DNA of 64,000 nucleotides from Chionis minor (taxonomy: Eukaryota; Chordata; Aves; Charadriiformes; Chionididae). The stretch is from assembly GCA_013398295.1 (NCBI GenBank), contig VZSF01001437.1, positions 67,893 to 131,892 on the forward strand, given 5' to 3'. The notes beneath the pieces are model-generated. The model was not told the origin of the DNA and did not search any database. It saw only the letters and a list, made by a program, of their open reading frames with translations. How positions within the stretch are numbered: the stretch's first letter is position 1; the number at the start of each line of letters is the position of its first letter. The translations under genes and the position numbers were made by a program. This document shows positions 9,863 through 23,200 of this stretch, piece after piece.

Positions 9863-12800
9863 TCTCTGCCTCTCTGAATGTATGAGTTTTTCCAGTAACG
9901 TTGGAAGCCTAGTATTTGAAATTTGTCTTTAGTGACATTACCTTCAGAAGCTGCCAAATAATCGGGCATCTTCTAATTGTCTCCATGCTGTTTGCTGACC
10001 GCAGTTTGAAGGCAAAGGCAAATTTGCAAACCCAGTGTGCACTTCAGTTTTGATCAGTGGGTCCACTGCCAATGTCAAAAGACATTATGAACCAACAGAC
10101 AAACATTTCACAGATGTAAAGTGATATGACCCAAGCTTCAAGGCCAGAAATATTTAAGTGCAAAGAAAACCGATGCTTCCAGAGATACCTTAAAAATTTG
10201 TCTCCTGGTGCATGTAATGTGATTTTTCCATCTGTTTACTGCATAGCTGAGGAATGTGAAAGCTAGAGTATGGTAAGATTATAATCAGATTCATTTGTTT
10301 CGCAATTATTGCTGGGTATATTTTATTTCTGAGGTTGGGACAAGGTCCAGCATTTTTAGCCTGAATGTGGATAATACAGATTACAATTTATTCCTCAAAA
10401 TGTGGGGCTGCTTATTTTTCCTATGTTTGACATTATATAATCACGGATATTATAATAATAGGTATTCATTTTTTGTGGTGAAATGTGGCTAGTGTAATAA
10501 CATTCTTTAAACGGCTGTCTCCATTTCAGTGAGAAATAAACATTTGACAATATTCCATTCTGCCATTTAATTAACTTGAGTCATGGTAAATATGTGAGCT
10601 GGGAGAAGTATAAAAATTGTTGAACTCCAGAACATGTGAATAGGGCATGTGTCTGTCATGGTCCAGTCCTGATATTAGTGTAAGTATTTTTGATGTGGTA
10701 TTAGAGGAGCTGTAGTAAAACAGGAGGAAATCCAGGGAGGAATAAGTTGGCACCATGAGGGAGGCGTTATAATGTAGGCAAGCACAGCAGCTACCTACCA
10801 GTCATTTCAGTGAGTGTGACCAAGCCCCGGTCATGGTGGACCACTGCTAGGAGCTAGAAGATATATTTGCTGCTGGATTTCTCTTCCCAACAAGGTGCAT
10901 CAACAGAGATGTCTGGAACTGAAACAAAAACCTTTCTGGTTTTCCAAAGTGTCTCTCAAAGTGGGGATAGAGAAGAGAGAAACAATTGCTGGTTATTAAT
11001 TTTGATGCGAAGACTTCTTTTATTAACTTACGAGCCAGAATTGCTTTATTATTTAAGCAAAAGTATGGAAGCATATGAACCCTGTAATGTAAACAAGTTG
11101 TCAGATTTCACTCTATTTAGGACCTGCAGTTCACTGTACTAATGCTCCTTATTGCTTTAGACCTTGAACACCTGAGAAGGTAAGTCATCTTACCTTCTTG
11201 GTAAGTCATGTTTCCAAGTCAACTTACTTCTTACAAGAGGCTTGCCATCTTGTAACATGTGTTCCGTTTTTCAGTCTCGAGTCTGCTTTTTGTCCTTTAT
11301 CTAAACCCAGAAGTTGGGGATGGGAAGGCTAGTCAGCAGCGTGACGTTAAGCAGTGAAGCTTCTTAAGGGCGTCTATGTGGGCTCTGTGTCAGGTGTGCT
11401 CTTCTGTGTGCTTCCTTCAAGGATAATGATGATTTGCTCCAGAAAACATGGAATTATTAACCTCACATGCAGTTTCTTGTGGTACACTGCAGGTTACACG
11501 GTTTGACATTTAGACAGATAATACAAGCAATATTTGGTGGAAGATTGTCTATAGATTGTCTGTAAATAGTGTAAGAAGGGTCAAGCAAAGGACATCATCT
11601 TAATGCAAACATGGTATGAAACATCTAAAATAAACTCATAGGGGGTGTGTGCTTTGATGGCATAGGATGTTGCTTCTGCTGTGTTCTACATAGGCTTCAT
11701 AAGCTGATACTATGAAGGACTTTGTGATCTCCTCCATCCCCATGTGCTTGCTACATGTCATTTTCATCTTACCCTGGCATAAGGCCTCATGCCCAGTGCT
11801 GGAGGGAGAAGCTCAGTAACTCAAGGCTTAGGCAGATACATCACTCCTGTAATAAGCCAGGCAGAAGTATGAAGGGGGAGGTGGTCTGAGGAGATGTTAT
11901 TGGACCTCCTGATGGTCCCCCTGGGAGCTACCAGTGATGTTCCCTACAGCCCGGCTCATCCAAGAAAACAGTGGCATTTCCGGGAACAAGGAGCCCCTGC
12001 TATTTGTTGGGATATTGCCGCTGTATCCGTGTCACCTCCGCACTTGGTTGAGTGCCTCTGTCAGTCTTCCACAGCCAGAGCAGCCATCCTGCCCTTTGCA
12101 CCGACGTGCCTTCTCTCTTCTTGCAAAGCCTAGTACCCAGTTCATCCCCTTAGGAGGTCTCACCACTGGACGCTGCATTGCTTTTCTTACACTGATGTGC
12201 TTGTCTTAGCAACGGCAAGAAGTTTAGGGCAGGGGTGAGGTGTGATCTCCGTTCTACCCAGTACAGTGCAGAATTCACATGGCTATACAAATGTTTTATG
12301 ATAATAATTTCCCTTCCCTCCATGTATTATCCTCCTTTTCTTTCACCAGCTGAACCTCATTTTGTTATTTGTTGCCATTAGGACTGCTTCTAGGAAGCAG
12401 AAGACTGACAAAACTGTTACTGAAATTGTTCACTTAAAGTTATAGATGGTGTTCAAAGCACCTGCTGTTTTGTTGAAATGTGCAGTTGAGTAGTTTTTCT
12501 AGCCTTACATTGAACGTGGGATGCTATGCTAGCGACAGCAGCATGTGACAACATAAGCACCGCTGCTTGTACCAAACGTAATCATCAGTGTGGCATCAGA
12601 AATGAAAACCAACTGAGAAAATCTTGTCTAGTGGTGGGAAAGTGCTCTGCTAATAATGAAGCTCAAGTACAGGCAGAGGGCAGGGCATTATTCCTGAGAG
12701 AACTGGCAGAAGAGACATAAGCTGTCTCTTTTGAAGAGAGAAATAGGTCACACATGCTTGTTTAGTAGAGAGAAAGAAATGAAGATGAGACCTAGTATAA

Positions 12801-14966
12801 GCACACTGACGTAAGAGTTATTTTAAAGCAGCTTCTGACTTTTTCATAGCAAGTTTCACTCGCAGTGTCGCACACCTTCCCTTGCATCTCCTAACTCATT
12901 GCCTTCACTTGCCCTAGTCCCGGCCCTCTGGCCTGGGGGCTGGACTGCCCCCTCTTGTCTCTGCCATTAGTAGCTTTGCTTCTGGTCTTGCTGTGGTAAT
13001 TGCTTGCTCAGTGTCATGGCATATGTTGGAAATTTGGCTGGGATGGCTCATTCAGTCCAGGACCATCTAAGTGTTTGCTCTCCCTGCTTCCTGGCTCTGC
13101 CAGCTCTTGGAGCGTGGTACACAGCCAGCTCAGCCAGGACAGATCTGATAAAACAAGTTAAAAGGGCTGCTATTGCACCTCTCTAGCGAAATGTAATTAG
13201 CTAGTTGGGAACCATGGGTCTGGAGACAATTTCTGTCTGTTCTTACAGGAGGAGCAATATTTCTTCCTGAGGGATTTTATTCTTCTGTTAGTCTCTGAAG
13301 ATGGTGCCTGTGCTGTCTAATCAGCAGTGGGAGTTGTGGAGGGACAGAGCATGGTCAGAGAAGAGTAAGTCTTCCCAGTTTCCAGCTGCCATAATCACTT
13401 TTTTAGCTGCTAATGTCTTGACTGAACTGTGATTATTTTTTTTTAAAGATGCTCATAAATTGACCATATTTTGACCCTAGGTGGACAAGAATTACATGCA
13501 AGACACAAGCCACCCTCTGCCAACCATAAGCTGCAGAAGACAAGGACACTAAAACTTCTAATAGAAAGTAGCATAGAGGCATCTCTTAGTGCACATTTTT
13601 CTCTAGGCTGATGTCTAGAAATGCTTACCCTGTTTCAGTTAATATTTACTAGCAAGTTTCTGCCTGAAGGAGGCACCTACTGCAGAGAAACTCAGCCTCA
13701 GCAGTCAAAGGGGCCAGGAACAAACTCAGGGCAGGGCCAAAACGGAGGGGTTCAGTCGTGCGATGGGGTGCGCAGCCTGTCGTGCACGCCCAGTGTTTGG
13801 GGAGGGGGTCCAGGCTGCCAGCCCCCCTGCTTCCAAGGGTGGCCCTGGGACTCTCTTTAGCTGAGCCCTTGGATGCTGCTAGCTTTAACCTACCTGGCCC
13901 AGCAGAGCTGTTTATCACAGGGCTTTCCATTGCAAGAACTGAATAATTTCCAATTTGCTGTTCAGGTGGTTTTCCTTTCGGGGCTCAGTCAGCATGGAGA
14001 AGGAAAATTGGCTGATCAGTTTTGCTTTTGTTTACAGTCAGTTACTCCCTCTCAGGTGGTATCAGACCCCTCCAAGGTATGAATTATAAACGTTGAGGGA
14101 CCACGTTTATTTGTTTAGAGAAAGCCCTGACTCAAATATAATTAAAATCGTATAAACATTTGTATTGCTCTTACGGAGTGTAAATTTGGACAAAATTTTC
14201 CATGAGAGGGAGTCTTCTAACCAAAGCATCTGTCAGTGTTTGAAGTTATGAAGGTATGTTTATATAGGTAGATAAATACGTATTATCTCTATGTCATGTA
14301 TGATACTCAGTAGATGATAAAATAAACTAGAATAAAAAGAAAAAAATTAACACAAGGTGGAGAAGGTAAGCTGGCAGGTATATTACTGGTGAGCAGAGAA
14401 AATTGGAAGACAGGCTGACAAGTGAGGATATGCTGCTTGCTTTGTTCTGGACAGATATTATTTCTGCAGGGAGAATATGCACTGTGAGCATCCTTTGTAG
14501 CAGCTTCCTGGGAAAGGTGCATAACCTGAGGATGCCTCATCTTCAATGCATATTATACCTCACCCACATTTCAATTGATTCTGTCTTCCTTCTCTTTTCA
14601 AATTTAAATACAATTCTGGGGACACTGGTTCAAGTTCCCTCTCCTCTTGTGGACAGGAGGTGCCACAGAGCCAACTGGAAGCCTGTGCCAGATATACGAA
14701 TCCACTTGGTGCACCCTGGGCCCCAGGTAGGGAGTTCATCCAGGCAGTGCAGCAGCTCTTTTCCACAACAGAAAGGGGATGTTGGGGGCTAAACTGTATC
14801 CAGAGATAATTAACACAGCATGGAGCTATTTATATGAGGAAGGTAACCTTATTAAAGAAAGATCACTGCAAACTCTTACGAATGGCATCACATAACACCA
14901 GCCTTTTCCCTTTTGGATGTTGCGAGTTCAGTGAGATGGACAGGGGCTATTCCAGGGCACTGGCTT
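9863..14966. other. Non-coding stretch with one hairpin
   Basis: Short open stretches of 60-130 codons occur on both strands, often overlapping, and none resembles a known protein. The perfect hairpin at 11175-11198 is the one structure I can point to. Confidence 0.5.
11175..11198. repeat. Perfect 10-bp inverted repeat holding a consensus 5' splice site
   Basis: AGAAGGTAAG (11175-11184), a four-base loop TCAT, then CTTACCTTCT (11189-11198). The left arm and loop include AAG|GTAAGT, a full consensus vertebrate donor. A second GGTAAGTCAT follows at 11200-11209. Confidence 0.9.
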
Positions 14967-17200
14967 AGAATCATAGAATCGTAGAATGGTATGCGTTGGA
15001 AGGGACCTTTAAAGGTCATCTACTCCAACCGCCCTGCAATGAGCAGAGACATCTTCCGCTAGATCAGGTTGCTCAGAGCCCCATACAACCTGACCTTGAA
15101 TGTTTCCACGTGTGGGACATCTACAACCCCTCTGGGCAACCTGTGCCAGTGTTTCACCAACCTCATTTTGAAAGATGTCTTCCTTATATCTGGTCTAAAT
15201 GTACCCTCTTGTAGTTTAAAATCATTACCCCTTGTCGTATTGCAACAGGCCCTGCTAAAAAGTTCATCTCCTCCTTTTCCTGTAGTCCCCTTTAAGTACT
15301 GAAAGGCTGCAATAAGCTCTCCCTGAAGCCTTTTCTTCTCCAGACTGAACAACCCCAACTCTCTCAGCCTCTCTTCACAGGAGAGGTGATTCCAGCCCTC
15401 TCATCATCTTCATGGGTCTCCCCTGGACCCGTTCCAAGAGGTTCATGTCCTTCTTATGTTGGGGGCTCCAGAGCTGGATGCAGTACTCCAGGTGGGGTCT
15501 CGCCAGAGCAGAGTAGAGGCACGGAATCACCTCCCTCGACCTGCTGGCCACACTTTCTTTGATGCAGCCCAGGATGCAGTTGGCCTTCGGGGCTGTGAGC
15601 GCACATTGTTGGGTCATGTCCTCCTTTTCTTCTACAAGTGCCCCCAAGTCTTTCTCAGCAGGGCTGCTGTCAAGCCCTTCATCCCCCAGCCTAGATTGAT
15701 ACTGGGAATTGCCCCGACCAATGTGCAGGACCCTGCACTTGGCCTTGTTGAACCTCATGAGGTTCACACAGGCCCACTTCTCAAGCTTGTCCACCACTCA
15801 GCTTGGTGTCATCTGCAAACTTTCTGATGGTGCACTCGATCCCACTGTCTATGTCACTGATGAAGATATTAAACAGTACTGGTCCCAGTACGGGTCTCTG
15901 GGGGATACCACTTGTCACTGATCTCCACCTGGACATTGAGCCATTGACCACTACCCAATTCCTCATCCACTGAACAGTCCACCCATCAAATCCATATTTC
16001 CCCAATTTAGAGAAAAGGATGTTGTGGCAGACCTTGTCAAAGGCCTTACAGAAGTCCAGATGGATGACATCCATAGCTCTTCCCTTGTCCATTGATTTAG
16101 TCACTCCATCATAGAAGGCCACTGGGTGGGTCAGGCAGGACTTGCCCGTGGTGAAGCCATGCTGGCTGTCTCAAATCATCTCCCTGTCCTCCATGTGCCT
16201 TAGTATAGCTTCTGGGAGAAGCTGTTCTATGATCTTCCTAGGCATAGAGGGGAGGCTGACAGATCGATAGTTCCCAGGGTCCTCTTTTCTATGCCTCTTA
16301 GAAATGGCTGCAATGTTTCACTTTTTCCAGTCACTGGTGACTTTACCTGACTGCAATGACTTTTCAAATATTGTCGAGAGTGACTTGGCAGCTACATCAG
16401 CCAGTTCCCTCAGGATTCTGGGATGCATCTCATTGCGTCCCATAGACTTCTGTATGTTCAGGTTCCTCGGTGGTTATGAACCTGATCTTCTCTTACAGTG
16501 CGAGGGATTTTGCTCCCTGTGTCCCCACCTTGTGGTCCGTCTGCTCGGGAGGTGTGGGGAGAGAGGTTGCCAGTGAGGACTGAGGCAAAAAAGTTGTTGA
16601 CTACCTCAGCCTTCTCCTCATCCGTGTTTACCAGTTTGCCAGTCTTGCTCATCGGGGGGGGGCGGGGTACGCTTTCTTTGACCTTCCTTTTCTGGCTGAC
16701 ATACCTGTGGAAGCCATTATTATTCTTTGTGTTCCTTGCCAAGTTCAGCTCCAGCTGCACTTTGGCCTTCCTTACCCCATCCTTGCACAACCAGGCAGGG
16801 TCCCTATACTCTTCCCAGGATACCTGTCCCTGCTTCCACTGCCTATGCATTTCCTTTTTGCCCTTTAGTTTGACCAGCAGGTCTCGACTCAGCCATGCCA
16901 GTCTCTTGCCCTCCTTTCCTGATTTCTTACACCTGGAGATCAAGAGCTTTTGTGTTCTATGGAAAGCATCCTCAAAGATCTGCCAGCTCTGTTCTGCTGC
17001 CTTGTCACTGAGGGCAGTTTCCCAAGGGGTCTTACTGACTAACTCCTTGAAGAGTTGGAAGTTTGCTTTCCTAAAATTCAGGGTCGTGACTTTATTCTTC
17101 CCCTGACCCATATCCCTCAGGACTGCGAAATCCACCAGTGCATGATTGCTGCAGCCCAGATTGCCTTCAATCTTGATGTCACCAGTTAGCTCAGTTCAAT
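14967..17200 (-). mobile_element. CR1 LINE, longer but decayed copy reaching the endonuclease
   Basis: The 3' end shows CR1 octamers (AGAATCATAGAATCGTAGAATGG, read from the plus strand). Upstream, the ORF2 product is split over at least four frames: 15059-15358 (C-terminal end), 15375-15797 ([12 protein letters not shown] region), 15781-16122 (RT motifs A to C, with [10 protein letters not shown]), and 16458-17135 (linker between endonuclease and RT). Between 17135 and 17200 the minus strand still gives GNLGCSNHALVDF, the end of the endonuclease domain, where a Ser-X-His motif is expected. Frame changes near 15,360, 15,790 and 16,120-16,450 make it non-coding. It is therefore older than the copy at 4349-6137, though less truncated at its 5' end. 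Confidence 0.93.
16458..17135 (-). pseudogene. CR1 ORF2 remnant, endonuclease-RT linker
   Basis: This 225-codon open stretch belongs to the decayed CR1 copy. It starts with the last residues of the apurinic-type endonuclease (DFAVLRDMG) and runs through the basic linker (words such as LVKLKGKKEMHRQWK and NNNGFHRYVSQKRK) to AEVVNNFFASVLTG, just before the reverse transcriptase. The RT itself continues only after a frame break, so the frame cannot make a working protein. The open stretch on the opposite strand (16498-17106) is its shadow. Confidence 0.85.
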
Positions 17201-20200
17201 GGTCCCATGCATGTTTACTTTACTCATAGAAATACTGATCTGATTTTACCACTGTATACATGTAGTCTCTGTGGGTTACTTGTAGGACTGCGTAAAAGAG
17301 CACCGGAGGCTATTCCCTTGAACCAAAGCCTCAGGAGCTGATAGTCCCTCATCCATAGCGGGGTGCTCCCAGTGACGAACCAGGGAGGAGAAGTCACTGT
17401 TGGAGCGGGCCAAAACAGAAGTTAATCTGCATAGTCAGGTTTGAGGGTACAAAACATGGGAATTATTTGTATTAACTAAAGATATGTGTAATATAGACAT
17501 GTGTATCGGGGCTGGCCACCTGGAACTCTTCTACCTGTCCCCTATTGTTAATAGGGAGAAGTACGCAATTTTGGGGCCACATTCATATATGGCCTATTTT
17601 ATTTAGGATGAGATGAATCCTACTGTTACTGAAGTTACTGTTTTTCTCCAGTGTGGACAGAGGGAGTTTAGCCAACTACCTTGTGCATATTTACCTGCAT
17701 TGTAAATGTCTTAGTTCACATGAATCCAGCCCTGAAATAGCTGTTGATGAGTTGTGTTTTGTGACACCTAGCTTGGGAGCTCCTGAAAAGCTGCCCAGAT
17801 CTTACTTCCACCCCTGTATACCTTAATATCTACAGAAAAATCTAGCTCATTATCTTTAGATATTTACTTGTGGAGGGACAAAGGGCTTGGCATGCTGAGC
17901 ATCTTAACGGTTTTCTTGCCACCAAAGAAGGTTATATAATAAATTACTTTTATTTGCTGTGTGAAATGTGTTTTATATGAAGGCACTTCCTCAAACCCGT
18001 GTAATTTCAGTGTTCCTAGCAGTGAAAACACCGAATACACTGTCTTTGATATCTTCAAGGGGGTTGAAACAATCATCGTTAATCACTCAAAGATATGGAA
18101 ATCACTTATGCAAGCAAAAAAGAAAAGCCACTTCCCAATCAAAGACACAGTGCTTGACTTTCCTTTTACTTACACTGGTGCAAATTGAGAGTTGCTGGTG
18201 TCAATTACATTTTGTCTGGATTTTCACTGGCTTAACGGAGATAACAATCAGGCCCCCTGGCTTCTAATCAAGTTTGATATTACCCTGGTGAGTTGTTATA
18301 ATCCCTTAAATGGCACCATGTGGTAAGAAATCAATTGTGTTATGAAAATTACTCAGCTGTTCAGTTGTGGTAGTGTACCCTGGTCTAATTGTCTAATTTA
18401 ACCTGCTAAATGAAGACAATATTCAGAGTTCTCTATTGTACCACAACTCCAGTGAACATCCATATTCTCAGTGTGAAAAAGAAAGAAAAATAATTTTAGC
18501 AAGGACGAGTTTTGAATATGCAACATAGAATAACTCGTCACTAGTAAGTACATTGTCTTAAAAAATGCCCTATAGTTAAATTAACGTAGTCTTTGATTGC
18601 ACACATCTATATAGCATCATATAAGGACAGAAGTATGCCAGATACTGTACCAGTGAAATAACAGACAATTTATACAGCTGATGTAAAAACTACAGCTTAT
18701 TGTATTGTATTTCTGGTCCTTGCCATTGTCTTTGCATTTTGCTCATTGCTTTAAGTTGGGACTCCAGCTTTTGTGAGCATTGTTAGCATTATGGGTCTTA
18801 CGGGATATATGAAAATAGTAGTAAGTACATAACAGATACTTGCTCTTATACTGGATAGAGGCAAGTTGCACTCCCTTCCATAAGCTGTTCTTGAAAGTTT
18901 TATAAGTGCAAAGATATGGTTAAGGTATTTACTATATTTTAGTAAATTCTAGTATTGTGGGTTTTGTGGGGGTTTTTGGTTTTGTTTTGATTTGTTTTTA
19001 GCACTCATAAGTGCATCTATCAATCAGCTTTGATTACTTCAGAGAGATATTCCATGCTTGATATCCTGGGGAAAATTTTCAGAGTTTTGGCTTTTGAAGA
19101 TAGTTTCACTTTTGCCTTTGATTGTATTCTTCAGTACAACTCAAAACAATTAGTAAAGTCTGGAATGAATCTTTTCAGAAGTTTAGTAAAAATAAAAAAG
19201 GAAAATTAAGAGTTGAGAAATATTTCTGCTTTATCCTATAAGACTATTGCCAGAGGGCAGAACCAAGATCCAAGTTTTTAATTTCAGTACCTTGAAATAA
19301 TTCAGTTCATGACATGAGCTGTTTGAAAAAATACTAGTAATTCGTTTATGAACTTCAGAAACTGGTAAAAAAGATTCCATGATATCCATGAATATGGATA
19401 CTTGGAGCACGATTGGTTGAAAAGAGCAGAAATAGAAGCTTTTCATCTTTTTACCAATAAATATATACACAGTGTGGTTTTATTTTCATATGAGTACACA
19501 GACAGCTTGGAGTAAATTCCGTTTTCCTGTCTGCTATACTTTGTGCACGAATGCTTGGGCATGGGTATTTTTTCTGAAGGCAACCTCTTGCCAGTGCAGA
19601 TAGTGCAGGTTATTTCTGCTGTCACGTGCCTGTAATTCAGCTCATGGAACTTACACGTCACTGAGCAATAGTCCTCCAAGTTTTGCTATCCACAGAAATG
19701 ATGTATGTGTGCTTCTTAGAAACAAATGCATCTGGAACACCATTTTTAATATTATAAATTCTGTACTGTAAGAAAACAACAAAAATAAGCACACTCGTAT
19801 ACATACTCACTAGGCAGCTGTTTGCTGTTAGAGCTACCTACATGCAAATTTCTATTGTTTGGGAATATCTTGTAGTTGCCTAGGCTGTGGCTCTAAAACC
19901 AAACCAGTAGATCCAGTTCACTCAATTGCTTGCTTGGTCATCCTGCAACCAAGGTGAATAGGTATAGTTGTGTTTATTCTCTGAAGAAATACCAGTATGA
20001 ATGACTGAACATTTACTCTGTGCTTGGAGTACTCTCCACGGTGCAGAAATGCCTCGGAGCACTGTGAGTGGAGTTGGTTTCATAAGCCATGAAAGGTGAC
20101 TGTGGCATTTAGAGGCACTAGGAAGTGACAGGGTTGCAACAGCTTAGTTTCCAGAAAGCCACGTAGCATCGCAAATGACCTGTCATGCTTTTCACTCTGC

Positions 20201-23200
20201 TGATGTGTCACAACACACTGTCATCCTGCAACACTAAACTGCTATAGTGTGTATTGATCGACGGTGCTGTACAGGATGTCAAGTGTGGTTGCAGGACATG
20301 TGGTGTGGTTGAGAGCAAGGTGAGCAACAGAAGTAAGCAAAAACTGAAATTCTGCTGTGGTCCTGTGTGTAATAAAGAAGATCAGATTTGTTGTACTGGG
20401 GAAAACCTCGCTCGCAGACCTGGATGAACATTTTCCAAAGCAATCAGAATTATTGGCATCACAGACTGTTTGTCCTTCTGGATAAGTTCACGTTTCATGA
20501 AACCTGTCAAAATGTGACATCAAAACAATGGCATTTCATGGACTTTGGATAATATTTTAGGATTTCTTATATCCTCCAAAGCACAATCTCTTCACAAAAC
20601 TAGACCTGATAGTGGGATATTTGAAGGAGTAGCAACTGCTAACATTCATCCCCAGTATACTTCTCACACATTGATCTGTTTATTCTCTGCCTGTGTTGTA
20701 TTTTTAACTTTGTTTCCTTCCATTTATTTTCCTCATGGGGAAAAATGTGGCATGTGGGAAGGAGGCACTAATAGTACTTCAGGATCATAAATTTATTATA
20801 ATTGCTTTATTATGGTAGAAATTAAAAAAGCACAACAGAGGGAAGGTGTTTCATATAAAGTGACAGTTGATTTTCCTCTGCTTGCCCGTAAAATACCCCT
20901 TTATCCCAACCTTCTCTGAATATCATGCTTTATTTTCCAGAGAGAAAATTCTAAGCTCGGGGCACATTTCATTAAATCTTTGCAAACCACTGATGCCCAG
21001 AATATGTTCTGCTTAGCATAATCACATTAATTTCAGTTTTCACAGACATATGTGTTCCACCCTCCACATCTCTTAATCTCTAATCCAGCCTCCATGAAGA
21101 GTTTTTTGGGAAAAGCATGCCGTATAAAATGAAATTAAATTGTTCTGGGGCTAGTTTATGAGTGTTACATGGAAGCTTTTACTCTTGGCAACACTGGCAT
21201 CAACTTGCCTTTCCTTCAGTTGAAAAGTTTAGACATGAAGCAAAAAGACGTGCTCGTTTGAAGCCTGGTACGTTGACAACACAGGGACTAGGCATTTTCT
21301 CAGCGCTATTTCATCCTAATCAGGACTGGGGAATTTGAACGTGGTAGTTGTTCTGGGTGGAGTAAGTCCCACTAGTAGCTCATCAGTTGCATCCTGGACA
21401 GGGATTATCCCTAATGCTGAGCAGGCATGGTGCCTTGACTGAGGCTGGAAAGAGTCACGTATTTTAAAAATACTGTTATGGGTTTATATTCGTACTTGTC
21501 AGTCCTAAGCTTCCCCTTTACTATCGTTTTCTGAGAGGGCAGCAAAAATGTAGGGGTATGGGTGAGGAAGAAAAAGGGAGAAACAAACAAAGTACTGACA
21601 TTACCAAGCTGGGGCTGTTAAAAGCAGGAGATAAGCATTTATAATAATGAAAAGGCACTGTGGAAGTCAAGACTGGAAAAGGACTTCAGTATGGGGTATT
21701 TTAGTGACAGCTAGCTCCTCTGGTTTCCTAGGCTATTGGCCCCAGGTAAGGGATTAATAAAATATTAACCTGACAATAGCTTCTTCTCCTGGATGCAATT
21801 GCTCATTATCTGAACAAATAGTCCAAAGAACTTAATATAAAAGAAAACATCATTATTTAAATTGCCTTCCTGCAATGATTTGCACATGGAAGAATCATCG
21901 AAGGATCATTTCATCTTGACTGTGTGCCATGCTGTGTATCAAATTACATCAGATTTATGCTGCAAGTAGCTGTTCTTCAGGAGCATCTGGCTGGCTAAAG
22001 CTTATTCTAGCCAAGAGGCAATGCAATTGTATAAATCATCCCATTTCATGGATATAATTCTTCAATCAATCAGCAGAAAGGGAGTAAAAGTTCTGAATGT
22101 GTTGGTCGTAATACATCTATCTAACCTGGGAAATTTTCCTTTGTCTGATGGTGACATTTGAAGCTGTATGGGGCAACTTGTTTATCTGTGCAGAGCCAGA
22201 TCCTTCTGACACTGCATTCAACACACTACTCCGTAAATAAATCTAATGGGTCTGCTTGAAAAATGTGTCTTGCTTAGACTGGAAAAAAAGTTACAGTCTG
22301 TCCCTGAAAGAGCTGAACCTCGGTTACAGGAAACGGATGTAAGGTACAAGAAAAGATGGCCTTCCCCTTTCTGGTCTCTGAAAACTTCTAGTAGCTTGCA
22401 GTTCATGGCTAATGTTTCCAGAAAAAATAGGTGCCTTCTCCCGTTACCTGCTCATACATACAGCAGCAACAGATTTTGTATGGAAGCGCAGTAAATTGTT
22501 AAAGGTCTTCCATTTCATGTTCAAGTTTAATTACTGTAAGTACTGAAGAATCATGCAGTTTTTCACTTTCTACTCCAGTAATAATGACATAGATAAGGAG
22601 TAATAAGATAATACAATAATAAAGGAAGATTATAACATGAAATGGAAATAAAAATAGCAAAAGTTTCTGTGTCAGCAACACAGCATTAAAAGGCATTAAG
22701 AAAAAATCTCGGTCTGAGAGGAAGAAGCAATTTCTCAGATGCTAAAGTTTTAATCTAAACTGTGTTGAAGAAGATAGACATTTCCCCTCAGGTTATGATA
22801 AAGCTTTTACAGGTGCCCAAACCAGTACTCATCGTCTTCAAGACAGCGAGACCTATTTGTCTGGTGTTGGTATCTTCTCTTTCCAACTTCTGTATGCACC
22901 GTTTCCAAAGACTATGTAGCCTCACACGCAGAGTCTTGGGTGATCCATCTGGCTTAACAGAGCTCATGTTTGATTGTTTCACTCTAGACCTTCTGCTGGC
23001 ACCACCAGTGTACCTGGGTGTGAGCCATGTGGCCAACATCTGCCACGTGTCATTCAGTCACTCATCTTATTTGCCTGGTCTGTTTGCCTTTCTTTCTGAA
23101 ATTATCTCTCTCTCTTACTCCATGATCTCTGTTGTTTCTCTTCCTGGAGCAACCCTGATTTTACATCAGGAGGTCTTTGATCTAGTCTTTGCTGAACTTG

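Noticed and set aside
16498..17106. 202-codon open stretch on the plus strand
   Set aside because: It is antisense to the CR1 ORF2 remnant, which has recognisable endonuclease-RT linker words.
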